From Corallium rubrum (Eukaryota > Cnidaria > Anthozoa > Scleralcyonacea > Coralliidae), in the NCBI GenBank assembly GCA_964035015.1, contig CAXIUP010000129.1, positions 1-64,000 on the forward strand: a DNA stretch of 64,000 bases, written 5' to 3'. The notes beneath the pieces are model-generated. The model was not told where the DNA came from and searched no databases. It worked only from the letters and a program-made list of their open reading frames with translations. Both the position numbers and the translations under genes were made by a program. Below are positions 53,656 through 63,697 of this stretch, piece after piece (position 1 is the stretch's first letter; the number at the start of each line of letters is the position of its first letter).

Positions 53656-54300
53656 TTAAATAAAAGAAAAACGTTCGTTGAGTCCATGAAGATGAATGGT
53701 ACCAATTTTGAAAATGAGACGCTTTTCTAGTCTTTTGCGGCTGACATTACCGCCAGAAATGGGTGAGATGGCACAAACTTGCATGTCCGAAATACAATGG
53801 TTGGCACTATTAAAATGTCGGGCAACAGGCTTGTCAACATCATTGCTCCTCACAGAACGAAGATGTTCAGCAAACCTGTCAGATAAACGTCTGCCAGTTT
53901 CACCGATGTAAAGCACGCAACATTTATTGCAAGAAATACAATAAATGAGGTTAGAAGAGATGCAAGTAAAATTACGCTGAATAACAAAATTAGATTTAGG
54001 TCCCAAAATACATGTAGCGGACTTAAGAAAGGAACACGTGTAACAACGGGTACGGGAGCAAGAAAAAGTACCCGCTGGTGCCAATAGATTTTTTCTAAGG
54101 GCACTACGCACTAAACCATCACGAATATTTTTATTACGCCGAAAAGAGATTAAAGGGTTGTCGGTAAAAATAGCTGACGTTTCAGGATTATTCTTTAGGA
54201 TATGGAAATTGTGGCTAATGATATCCTTAACTTTGTAGTTGAAAGGATGAAATGTGAGAACTAATGGTATTTTAGTATCAGAAACTCTTTCTTTCTTATT
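53656..54300 (-). pseudogene. Penelope-type GIY-YIG endonuclease domain
   Basis: The frame carries VLTFHPFNYKVKDIISHN and KNIRDGLVRSALRKN, then a Cys-rich finger (CSRTRCYTCSFL, ISCNKCC) and the GIY-YIG core (LYIGETGRRLSDRFAEHLRS). This domain cleaves DNA for target-primed reverse transcription in Penelope-like elements. Only the C-terminal third of the protein remains; the ORF enters the inverted repeat at its 5' end. Confidence 0.85.
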
Positions 54301-54442
54301 GTTATTTTGATTTGATTGGCTAATTTTTCACATCTCATTATCAGTTTATTAGTGTCATTTTTATCTGATTGGCTAATTTTTGGTCACATGATTACCTTTC
54401 GTATGTAAGCTCGTTGTTTGTTTACACTCTTTACGTTTCTCT

Positions 54443-54472
54443 CTGACGAAGGGCCTTCGCTCGAAACGTTAG
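54443..54472 (+). ncRNA. Hammerhead-ribozyme-like core (partial)
   Basis: CTGACGA, then a possible stem II (GGGC-CTTC-GCTC), then GAAACGTTAG gives the catalytic-core order of a hammerhead. Penelope-like elements are known to carry hammerhead motifs in their repeats. Stems I and III are not convincing by eye. The left arm of the same element lacks about 33 bp at this place. Confidence 0.45.
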
Positions 54473-55529
54473 ACTCCTACGTTCTCTGTTTCGGCAGTAT
54501 ATATAACCTTACTATATTTCAATTTTATTATATTCTGGTTCAATTTTTCAGGTACCAAAATCGTGCACATTTAAAAAAATCTTCCAACAATATCTCCTGG
54601 AAAGCAAAAACCTACATCCAAAAAGGGAATTGCCTTAGTCCATGAATTGAAGGTAAGGGATCTGTGGATATTAATATACGATTATTGGATGATGCTGAGC
54701 ATGGTGTCAAAAATTATCCAGACCAAGGCCTGTGTTATCTGCCGAATGCTGAGGTGGGTAGCATTGGCCTAGGTCTAAATAACTCATGATACACTGTATG
54801 ATGCGAAAGCCAAATTGGATTATAATTATACACCCACAAATGAACTGGGTATCTCGTTCTCACCTGGTGACCACTTGCAATGGATGGTACGGGTTTTAGA
54901 GTGCGAAAAATCATCTCATGTGAATGGTCACAGACAGTGTATTTGCTTTACCAAAAGTGTGTTTACTTAATGTTTAACTTCTAACTTCCTTCACAACCAG
55001 CAAAGGCTACTTCTGGTTTTTAAACCAAGTCTTGCAATTACAGGCTTTTCGCTGCATGTATGTAACCCATTCTGCTCCTTGCTAACCTATATGCATCTCC
55101 ATGAAACATTCTTCACAAAATAATTGGCTAACAGTAGTATTGATATATTATTTATTTTCGGATTTTGAAGATCCTAATTCATGGTGTGGGAAACAATGTG
55201 GGAATATTCCAGTAATGCTGATCGATTGCGAGACAATATATGTGGTGGTTGGAAAGAAGATTTTGTTTACAACCAATGTGAGAAGCATCAAAGAGGCAAC
55301 TGTTGGCTACTTGGCTTCTTTTTATTTATTAGATTTCGATTATCCAAAATGTTTTGAAATTGGTATGAACATGTTACAACGTGTCATTTTTAAGGATGAA
55401 AGAGTGCCACAGGACATTTCAGGCACTTTCAATGTTGCACTTAAGGCGTACAATGAATACAAGGCAGAATTTTCATGAATCATTAATTATTTATAAATAA
55501 TAAATATATTTGGAAGAGCGCGGTACTTC

Positions 55530-56190
55530 AGGAGAATTTTCTGTTGTTGAAGGATAACTTGTGATTTCTAAATCTTGTTTTAAATTCGTTCTCCGTCATG
55601 CCTATGTAGGTTTTCTCTCTGTGCTGTCTGCAGTTCTTTCCGTGGTTATTGTGGCCTTGTAGACGCGGTTCTTTGTCAGGTATGCACCATCGAGCGGGCA
55701 ATTGGCTTTCGATCGACAGTTGCCACGTTCTCTCATCGGTTGTTGTGTTTGTTTGGGCTTAAGGATTTTTGATGTAACGCCGGTTTACTTACGATTTTTA
55801 TATTCTGCATGCAGCTGTAGCTCACTTTAGTTGTACCTCGGTTGAATATCTTGTGCAGAGTGTTTTGCCGCCTGGGAAAATGTTTGTCAAGTAAGCCGAG
55901 GAATTGCTTTCCAACATTGAGTGGACGGACAAACTAAACGGTGGGTTAAACCATAACGTCTTCCTTGGTCTGTTTTTGGTTGTGCGGTTGGTATTAGAAT
56001 AGACTATAGCTTCTGGGGAAAACCACTTGATATCAAAGCCTCATTGTAAGTCGGTGCGGCTTTGTCGAACTCACTTTTGTCGTACGAGAGGCTGGATATT
56101 CTGTTGCTCATGCTTGTGGGAAATTGCTTCAGGATAGACGGAGGTCACCCATGAAGTCATCGATTGGTTTAATAGTTTGACATTGTTGAT
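55530..56190 (-). pseudogene. Second Penelope relic: connector and GIY-YIG part
   Basis: On the minus strand one reads MSNRISSLSYDKSEFDKAAP near 56100, GNCRSKANCPLDGAYLTKN near 55720, and after a frame change KTYIGMTENEFKTRFRNH near 55580. This is the linker, Cys finger and GIY-YIG end of a different Penelope lineage. At least two frame breaks and stops. Confidence 0.65.
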
Positions 56191-56198
56191 TTTAAGCA

Positions 56199-56545
56199 TT
56201 GCTCAGAAGCGCGATTGACTACGCCAGCCAGTTTATCAGGATTTCGAGGCAAGACAGAGACATAATTATGCATTCAGGAGAGTCGCTATTGTTTGACAAG
56301 GATAACCCGTGGACTAAAAGAAACAACACCTCATTATTTGACGTAACTATGAGAAGCTTTGATTGCGCCGAGGTCTGCGAGCTAGTCGGTTTATATCTAC
56401 TCGACAAACTTACCCGCACATTTAAAAATCATGGGCCCAAGAACAGCAGACAGAACGAGAAAAAAGTTCATTGAAATTTTTGAAGAGTCCAGGTTGAAAA
56501 TCACTATCCAGTCGAACCTGAAAATCGACCAATTAGATAAAAACA
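56199..56545 (+). pseudogene. Inverted RT fragment of the second Penelope relic
   Basis: On the plus strand the frame reads FIRISRQDRDIIMHSGESLL, SLFDVTMRSFDCAEVCELVG and, after a frame change, KFIEIFEESRLKITIQSNL. This is RT-domain sequence from the same kind of element, placed head-on to the 55530-56190 fragment. The arrangement fits a 5' inversion during insertion. The YVDD part is missing. Confidence 0.6.
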
Positions 56546-56866
56546 CAATTATACTCGAGCACTATTCTGTAGGATTCTTTTAAATTAGCATATACTGTAC
56601 AGAATTTATTGTTCTTTCGTTTGGTGTACGTCTCAAAAGTGACATAAACCTATGTTCGATTCAAGTGAACCTTCAATAAGGTGAGTGCCTGCAACGCGGC
56701 GCCTCTACATTTTCAGTAGTAGCACGAGTGAACGTCTGACCCAGGCGTCTTGTTTTGTATAATTTTAAGCAAAAGTTTTTTCTTTTATTATTGAAATAGA
56801 TATATTGCAAAGTAATGTGCCATGTATACTTATGCAAATAATACCGAATCTCAATATGAAAATCAC

Positions 56867-56867
<1 letters not shown>

Positions 56868-56957
<90 letters not shown>
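56868..56957. repeat. (ATT)n microsatellite
   Basis: About 30 units; lies at the 3' side of the minus-strand LINE below. Confidence 0.97.
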
Positions 56958-57159
56958 GTGTACAACTTCTGAATACTCATTAAATCAAAAACACCAATTG
57001 GGCGCGACCGTAGCCAATTGTTGCGTTAAATATTAATTGGCAAACTCTAAAAGTTAATTAAAAAAAAACAACAAAAAAACAAGTTGTTCCGTTAATGTAA
57101 AATAACTATTTGGTATAAGTTCTATCCTTTTAAAAATTAGCTATCTAAACATTAATGTA

Positions 57160-57633
57160 CTATTCCACTAGAACCTTAAAGGAACGTGCGATGTTCAAAC
57201 TGTTGCAGAGTACTGCTTTCTGCATTCGCCTTAGGGTCTCTCCACTTCTTACACCAATCAGCGTCTTTACCCTCTTATCAACTTCCTTAGAGTACCCTCC
57301 AAGTACGTCTATAATGATGTTGTGTTGGATGATTTGGTATCCCGGAGATTGCCTCTTCAACTCCCATCGTAGCGGTCCACACTTCTGGATCTTTTCCTCA
57401 TCTTTTAGCTGACGATTTTCTATCCATGGACAGCTCATTTCAATCACGATCACCTTCTTTTCGACCTTATCTATTATCCTTGCGTCAATCCGGTTGGCTC
57501 TTACTTCTGTGTTTTCCGCGTACAGTGGTATATCCCAGAAGGCTATCGTGCGCTCGTTTTCATACACAGGCTTAGGCTTTGCAGGCGAGTACCAAGGTGG
57601 GACTGATGATATCAACTCTCGATACCTTAGCAT
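57160..57633 (-). pseudogene. Restriction-like endonuclease end of a second LINE
   Basis: The 157-aa frame has [48 protein letters not shown] and [15 protein letters not shown], the C-terminal R2-type nuclease (D...E/K pattern) and trailing helices of NeSL/R2-like LINEs. It is 5' truncated at about 57640, where an (ATT)n tract begins, and its 3' end meets another (ATT)n tract. It belongs to a different lineage from the LINE at 24-25.4 kb. Confidence 0.75.
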
Positions 57634-57648
57634 CTCGATCCCTTAGCA

Positions 57649-57649
<1 letters not shown>

Positions 57650-57729
<80 letters not shown>

Positions 57730-57800
57730 TATTACTATTATTACTATTACTATTATTATTATTATTATTATTATTATGATTATTATCATCATTATTATCA

Positions 57801-57843
<43 letters not shown>

Positions 57844-57907
57844 CATCATTATTATCATTATTATTATTATTATTATTTTTTTTTTTATTATTTTTATTAT
57901 GATGATA

Positions 57908-57993
<86 letters not shown>
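57650..57993. repeat. Long interrupted (ATT)n array
   Basis: About 340 bp of ATT units with ATC, ACT and T-run interruptions. The poly-Asn/Ile/Leu frames over it are artefacts. Confidence 0.97.
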
Positions 57994-57994
<1 letters not shown>

Positions 57995-58111
57995 GCAATA
58001 GACGAACCAGGCGGAAAGCGTAATCTTGTCAGGAATATTAAAGCCCAGCATATAATTTTAAAAAGCCCCATATTGAAAGAGACATGAGTTATTTCAAATT
58101 TTTTATTAAAA

Positions 58112-58146
58112 CTAACGTTTCGTTGCTAATCCTGCAACATCTTCAG
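58112..58146 (-). ncRNA. Hammerhead-ribozyme-like core, left arm
   Basis: Read on the minus strand: CTGAAGA, a stem GTTGC/GCAAC with a 7-nt loop, then GAAACGTTAG. Identical to the right-arm copy at 60074-60108. Confidence 0.55.
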
Positions 58147-58584
58147 AGTGAATAATTATTTACAAGGTTATCTCGACTTATATGCTAATATATTTACAAT
58201 AACAGGAAATGAGTAACTGAGAGAGGGGTGGAAGTGACAGTTAATAAATTACAGTGTGAAGTAACAGGTATGATAGAATGTTTTCAGTTATGTGTCAAGA
58301 CAAGTATAGAAAAATATAAAGAAAAACGTGTGTATAAATCAAAATAAGTTTAAAGGAAGAGAACTGATTTTGGCGTTGAGTGAAGGATTTAACTTATTAA
58401 TAAGCAGACTTTCTCTAAGAAGGAGTTCAAAATTGGAAGAAGAAGAGCTTAGAATAGAAAAATCTGTTAAAGAAACAGGGTGGCCGGTTTTTTTGTGGTG
58501 TGCTAAAACTCCAGACCAGGAACTCAAAGAAAGAGGCTTTCCCGTGTAAGCCGAAACTCCCATGTGTTCAGAAGCACGCGTGTA

Positions 58585-59881
58585 TTTATTTTTACAAGAT
58601 TTATTTCAGTTGAAATTTGATATTAATAATGTAGTCATGGCCAGTTTTGATATTACTTCACTCTTTACAAATATTCCATTAGATGAAACCATTGAAATTA
58701 TTATTAACCAACTTTTCTCCCAGAAAACTCATTTTCAAAACTTCACGCCCGAGCAATTTAGAGAACTACTAAATTTAACAGTCAAAAATTGTCACTTTAT
58801 ATTTAACGGGAAATTTTATGAGCAAATTGATGGTGTTGCGATGGGTTCTCCGCTTGGCCCGCTTTTCGCTAACATTTTTCTGTCCTTTCATGAAACTAAT
58901 TGGCTTGATGATTGTCCGCCTCAGTTTAAGCCTCTGTACTATCGACGCTATGTTGACGATTCCTTTATTCTTTTTCGGTCTCGCGATCATATTTTACCTT
59001 TCCTTAATTACTTGAATTCTCAACATCCCAGTATCCAATTTACACATGAAATTGAAAACAATAACTCACTTTCCTTTCTTGACATCCAAATTCAACGCTT
59101 GAATGGCAAATTTGTAACTTCCGTTTATCGTAAACCAACGTTTACTGGGCTTTTCACAAATTTTGAAAGTTTCATACCACTTGTGTATAAAAAGGGCTTA
59201 GTAATGACTTTACTTTTTCGTTATTTTAACATTTCTTCCTCCTACACAATTTTTCACGAAGAACTAGAGAAATTTAAAAGTATCATGCTTCAAAATGGTT
59301 ATCCTATCAAATTTTTAGATAGTTGTATTCGCAAATTTCTTGAAAAAATTTTTTGTCCAGCGTCTAAAATTACCATAGCACCCAAACGTATCATTTTATT
59401 TACACTTCCGTTCACCGGACAACACTCCCTTCAAATTCGCCAACAAATCGTTAAGCTCTTTGCTTCTGCTTTTCCACAAATTCAACTTCGTGTTGTTTTT
59501 AAACCTATTAGACGCCTTTCAAGTTTTTGCCGTTTTAAAGATCAAATTCCTTTTGCTTTAAGATCACGCGTAGTTTATAAATTTAAGTGTCATGACTGTG
59601 AGTCATTGTATGTTGGTGAAACCATTCGCCATTTACACACGCGTGCTTCTGAACACATGGGAGTTTCGGCTTACACGGGAAAGCCTCTTTCTTTGAGTTC
59701 CTGGTCTGGAGTTTTAGCACACCACAAAAAACCCGGCCACCCTGTTTCTTTAACAGATTTTTCTATTCTAAGCTCTTCTTCTTCCAATTTTGAACTCCTT
59801 CTTAGAGAAAGTCTGCTTATTAATAAGTTAAATCCTTCACTCAACGCCAAAATCAGTTCTCTTCCTTTAAACTTATTTTGA
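58585..59881 (+). CDS. Penelope-like reverse transcriptase with GIY-YIG endonuclease, 5' truncated
   Basis: The open frame (432 codons; the first nine codons of the longer ORF belong to the inverted copy) starts in the RT domain: MASFDITSLFTNIPLD (motif A Asp), GVAMGSPLGPLFANIFL (motif B) and YYRRYVDDSFILF (motif C, catalytic Asp pair). A linker follows, then the Cys finger (FKCHDC) and the GIY-YIG core ESLYVGETIRHLHTRASEH. The frame has no stop until 59881. Missing upstream are the RT fingers, so this copy cannot encode a full protein. Confidence 0.93.
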
Positions 59882-60073
59882 TTTATACACACGTTTTTCT
59901 TTATATTTTTCTATACTTGTCTTGACACATAACTGAAAACATTCTATCATACCTGTTACTTCACACTGTAATTTATTAACTGTCACTTCCACCCCTCTCT
60001 CAGTTACTCATTTCCTGTTATTGTAAATATATTAGCATATAAGTCGAGATAACCTTGTAAATAATTATTCACT

Positions 60074-60108
60074 CTGAAGATGTTGCAGGATTAGCAACGA
60101 AACGTTAG
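60074..60108 (+). ncRNA. Hammerhead-ribozyme-like core, right arm
   Basis: CTGAAGA, stem II GTTGC/GCAAC with loop AGGATTA, then GAAACGTTAG, 190 bp after the RT stop codon. The core matches the CUGANGA...GAAA consensus. Stem III would be two base pairs at most, which is usual for Penelope-type hammerheads. Confidence 0.55.
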
Positions 60109-60163
60109 TTTTAATAAAAAATTTGAAATAACTCATGTCTCTTTCAATATGGGGCTTTTTAAA

Positions 60164-60202
<39 letters not shown>
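60164..60202. repeat. (ATT)n tract at Penelope 3' end
   Basis: About 13 units directly following the right arm. Confidence 0.9.
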
Positions 60203-60407
60203 GCCACACTCGTTCTCATTTACATTGTTGTTACAAGCAAAAACGTTTTAACCATGGTGAATGGTTATACAAGATAGTTGTAGCTGTTCGAAACTTTGTA
60301 AAGTAATAAGAATAATAGTAGACATGAAACAAGCTATAGATACTAGACTGAAAACACTTTGCATTTTGGCAGTATTCTCAAACGTTTTTGGCACTTTTTG
60401 CATGCAA

Positions 60408-60846
60408 TATTTAAAGTGCATATAACCCCAATTCTTTTATCATCAAAACACGTTCTACCTTTGTCCAATAGATGAACAACGAAATATTTTTTTGATTGGA
60501 GCAACCTTTCTTGCTTTAACAGAGATTTTTGTTTTCAAAATGGTAATGAGATGACGTCATGCAAAGTAGTCATCATTATCTATACAATATTTATTTGCAG
60601 GAGAGACAACATACTGTATATTGTCATGAGTTTTTCCACAAAAATTCTCAGGTAGTTTATCTTACCAAAAAAAGAAATAAAGCCAAATGTCTACATAGAC
60701 GTCATCTCATTACCATACTAGAAATGGGAATCGCCAAAAAAGATTGAAGAATAGCTCCAATCGAAAAATATTTCACTGAACAACTGTTTACGCTATGTAG
60801 AACGTATTCAGATGATAAAAAATGTGGCTTTATGTGCACTTTAAAT
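60408..60846. mobile_element. MITE-like inverted-repeat element, about 440 bp
   Basis: TTTAAAGTGCATATAA at the left pairs with TTATGTGCACTTTAAA at the right; GTTCTAC / GTAGAAC, CGAAATATTTTTTTGATTGGAGC / GCTCCAATCGAAAAATATTTC and TGGTAATGAGATGACGTC / GACGTCATCTCATTACCA pair inside. No coding capacity. Confidence 0.85.
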
Positions 60847-60914
60847 TTGTCACTACGTATACGACAAAATACTGTTTTGTGACATTATCATTGTTATTTT
60901 TTACTATTATCTTA

Positions 60915-61314
60915 CTTATAATGTTTGTTATATAGAAACTTCGACGTCGCATAGATACTTTAAACAAATCTTCAATATGGCCAGAGATCGAAAAGGTCGA
61001 AATAAGGAGGGGGCTGATACAGGAGACAATGTCTCCAGAAATTAGCGAGGAGGAGGACGTCGTCCAACAAAATGAGAGTGACCACTCAGAAAGTGAAGAA
61101 GTTGGCACGGCACCAGGCAAAAAATTAAAATTGTAACGCGTCCAATTTTGTGGCGTTCTGAAAGATTTACAAACCTTTTGAACAGCCTAGACAGAAAATG
61201 GATGAAAAAATGCTCGGCCAAAGCAAGGTCATTGGTCAAAAAGCGCTATGTTGGCGATGCTGTGACCAAACAAGTCCGGGATGATATTCCAGATTGGATG
61301 CAAAGAAGGGCTTA
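60915..61314 (+). pseudogene. Possible terminal exon of an unknown protein, one frame break
   Basis: Following TTGTTATATAG| the plus strand reads KLRRRIDTLNKSSIWPEIE, an acidic stretch (SEEEDVVQQNESDHSESEE), then after a one-base shift at the A6 run near 61119 it reads RPILWRSERFTNLLNSLDRK, KKRYVGDAV and a stop at 61314. The acidic-then-basic composition and PILWRSERF block look like a conserved invertebrate family, but I do not recognise it by name. Confidence 0.4.
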
Positions 61315-63390
61315 ATTACCTGAAACTTACTTTTTGACTTAACTAGGCTATTATTAATTTTGTTAAACCTGCATATTAAAACAATTTTATTATATATGTT
61401 AAGTATAATATATTGTTGTACTTTTTTAATCACTTTTAAAAATGGAAAAATTTGACATATATACCTGGTAAGACAGTTCAAATGCATCGAAGATCTCTCT
61501 CATAGGGAAAACTTTTCAAGAAGAAATCCCTTGTAATGCAATATAATAGCTCGTATGAGTTTGGCATATGAACGATTAATTAAGAGTGTTAACCTGAACT
61601 AATTTGAGAAACTCTTCTAGTTTCCTAAATAGCGCTTTAATTCTCGAACAGAATCATTTTCGAAAAATTTGTTCTGTCTCTTTCCATACACTCCCCAAAA
61701 AACGCTCTTTCAAAAAAAACATATTGTCATAACTAGTTTTAAAACAAATAAACGTGGAAGTCGGTTACTTGAAATATCAAGGAATGTAAGTTTGATCTGC
61801 AATAAAGTATAAGTAGTTAGTATTTTAGGGCACTGAAAGCTAATCCAACAGGTAGAAATACAGTTGGCATCAAATATTATAACAAGAAAATAGATATTGA
61901 TGGCTTAAAACTGTGGGAACATTTTGATGAAAAAAATTGAGGGTCACCAACTTCCTTTTAGAATTAAATTAGGTTTAATGGTGATTTGACGCCATTTTAA
62001 AACGTCATTGTTACCAAAGCAACGGTCTTTAGCGCTAACTTATGCCTCAAAAAATTCACTCTGGCATTATGAGCAAATTAGCCGTAGCGCGAACTATTTC
62101 TCCCCGCAGGGCTAATTATTGTAAGCAAACATTTAGATTCTCAGCTACAAAAATCTGGGAAGTCAACAAGGTTGATCTGAATTTCATTCTCGTATTATAC
62201 AATATCTATTTTGTTACTTCGACACGATCTTAATATTTCATCCTCTGCTGAATCCCCAAACTTAAGCCACATATGTATATTCTTTCATAAAATATTTTGT
62301 TTTATATCCAACTCTGATTTATTTATGTATCACCATGTAAACTTTATATTTTTCATTGTATAATAAAGTATTAAAAATAGTGTGAATAAATCGAAATTAT
62401 CATAAATCGCCGCATGTGTACAAATTATTAATAAAAGAAAACCAAGAAACAACGCAGTCGAAAAGCATGTGTCGTCTCCGTGCCATTATTAAATCGGAGT
62501 TTTGCACTTTTGTTGTCAGATGGCAATGTTTCCGCTTTAATTATACGTGTACGTAAACTGATATGCGTACGAACAAACCACTAGACATTTAGTGCATTTA
62601 ATATTCAATGAAGGCAACTCAACTTAACTTAACTTACGACATATAATTTAGCACAACCATATTAATATTAAGACAAAAGCGAATTTAGTTTTAGTTGTAC
62701 TGTTGGCAAAACAGTATTGTATCATTATTTTACCTCTTGGCTCTCACTGTGTTCGGTCCGACCATGGATCGTGTATTCGAATTTACTGCACTTTATTAAA
62801 TATTTTGGCAAAGGGAGTTTTCATGAGGGACCATCCATGCATATAATGTCCAAATGAAGTGGAATTTATATCGAAACCATCACGGAAGAACTTTCGTTGT
62901 AGCATTTGTAGGTACCGCCTCGCTGCTCTAATGTAAAATCTTGCTTTTTATTGCTCAATCATGCAGGTTCGACGTCACGTGATCTTGAATTTGGCGAACA
63001 ATAACATAAATCTCAGTCACGTCCACTTTCACAGCCCTTTCCCTTTCCAGTGGCTATGAATTGATGAAAACAAATATTCGGGGAGAGAAAAATATCATCT
63101 TGGAAAGCCTTTCGATGGAATATGTTTTTTTTGTGGGAACGAGCGCTAGTCCAAAAAATGCTTTTTTCACCATGGTTCAAAAGCGAGATGCCGAGACGTT
63201 GAAATCAAGCGTTAAAGAATTAACTGTCTGAACAACTATATACATGCAGCTGCAGATCGAAATTTAGTCCTATACTTAACAATAATTATAATTGCTTTAC
63301 AAAGCTTCAACAAAGTATTTGCTTTTTGTAGCTTTGAATGGAGTTGTTAATAGATAAATCAAAACATTTTGGGATACTTCAATGTTTTGT
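61315..63390. other. Unannotated AT-rich sequence
   Basis: No supportable gene. The 63-codon ORF at 62042-62233 faintly recalls the end of LINE RT proteins (KIWEVNKVDLN) but is too short to call. Confidence 0.4.
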
Positions 63391-63392
63391 AA

Positions 63393-63432
63393 GCTTTGAA
63401 GACGTCCCGGGCTAACAGGACGAAAGCTCAGC
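63393..63432 (+). ncRNA. Degenerate hammerhead-like core
   Basis: TTGAAGA, a stem CGTCC/GGACG and GAAAGCTCAG have the same order as the motifs at 54.4 and 60.1 kb, but the first core base is T rather than C. Probably the end of an old Penelope copy. Confidence 0.3.
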
Positions 63433-63697
63433 CGCATTAATAAAATTTATTGCCCAAAAATTAATCACAAATGGGTCATTCCAGAAAGATCCATATGATT
63501 CCCCCCGGACGAAATTTTCGCTGTCCGAAAAGGGGGAGAGACAAATTTACTTTAGATCTATGTCCATGCAAAGGGGGAGGGAGTAGTTGCATGAAATAAA
63601 GTTCGTCCAAACAGTTTGTCGCAATATTATTATCAAAATATTAAACAGGTAAGTAAACATAACATTTTATAACTAGAGGGCATGCAGTCAGAGCTGA

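Larger units (their letters stand above)
53041..54525 (-). mobile_element. Penelope-like element fragment with inverted end repeats
   Basis: The endonuclease gene (53656-54300, minus) is bracketed by inverted repeats: about 53041-53545 (minus the MITE) and about 54300-54525. They share AAATATAGTAAGG, CTGCCGAAACAGAGAA, CGTCAGAGAGAAACGTAAAG and AAATTAGCCAATCAAATCAA. Inverted terminal copies are typical of Penelope-like elements. The RT domain is absent. Confidence 0.8.
51623..55478 (+). pseudogene. Exon-like pieces of a host-type gene, in-frame stop in first exon
   Basis: Three pieces look like exons. 51623-51805 ends in GAG|GTAAC and reads KAVQKEMAKPKPNLD, then TAA, then FNAQRNWLTMIPAEERCREL. 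52287-52440 lies between ...TTATAG| and |GTAAG and reads VLGVDEKKHSAFMIECIDRL. About 55150-55478 is a last exon reading IPVMLIDCETIYVVVGKK, SFYLLDFDYPKCFEIGM and a stop. The pieces resemble an uncharacterised multi-exon family I have seen in marine invertebrates, but I cannot name it. The TAA in exon 1 and missing middle exons suggest a pseudogene. The introns are full of repeats. Confidence 0.45.
58053..60166 (+). mobile_element. Penelope-like element with 0.53-kb inverted terminal copies
   Basis: A 5'-truncated RT plus GIY-YIG ORF (from 58585) is preceded by an inverted copy of the element's own 3' end. 58053-58584 is the reverse complement of 59637-60166, including the last about 75 codons of the ORF and the 3' untranslated region. 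The arms are nearly identical, so insertion looks recent. The outer ends read into (ATT)n at 60164. Confidence 0.9.

Noticed and set aside
54552-54651. Additional exon between TTTCAG and GTAAGG
   Set aside because: Splice-like ends are present, but every frame compatible with the previous exon meets a stop.
57572-58087. Poly-Asn, poly-Ile and poly-Leu ORFs
   Set aside because: Translations of the (ATT)n array in different frames.
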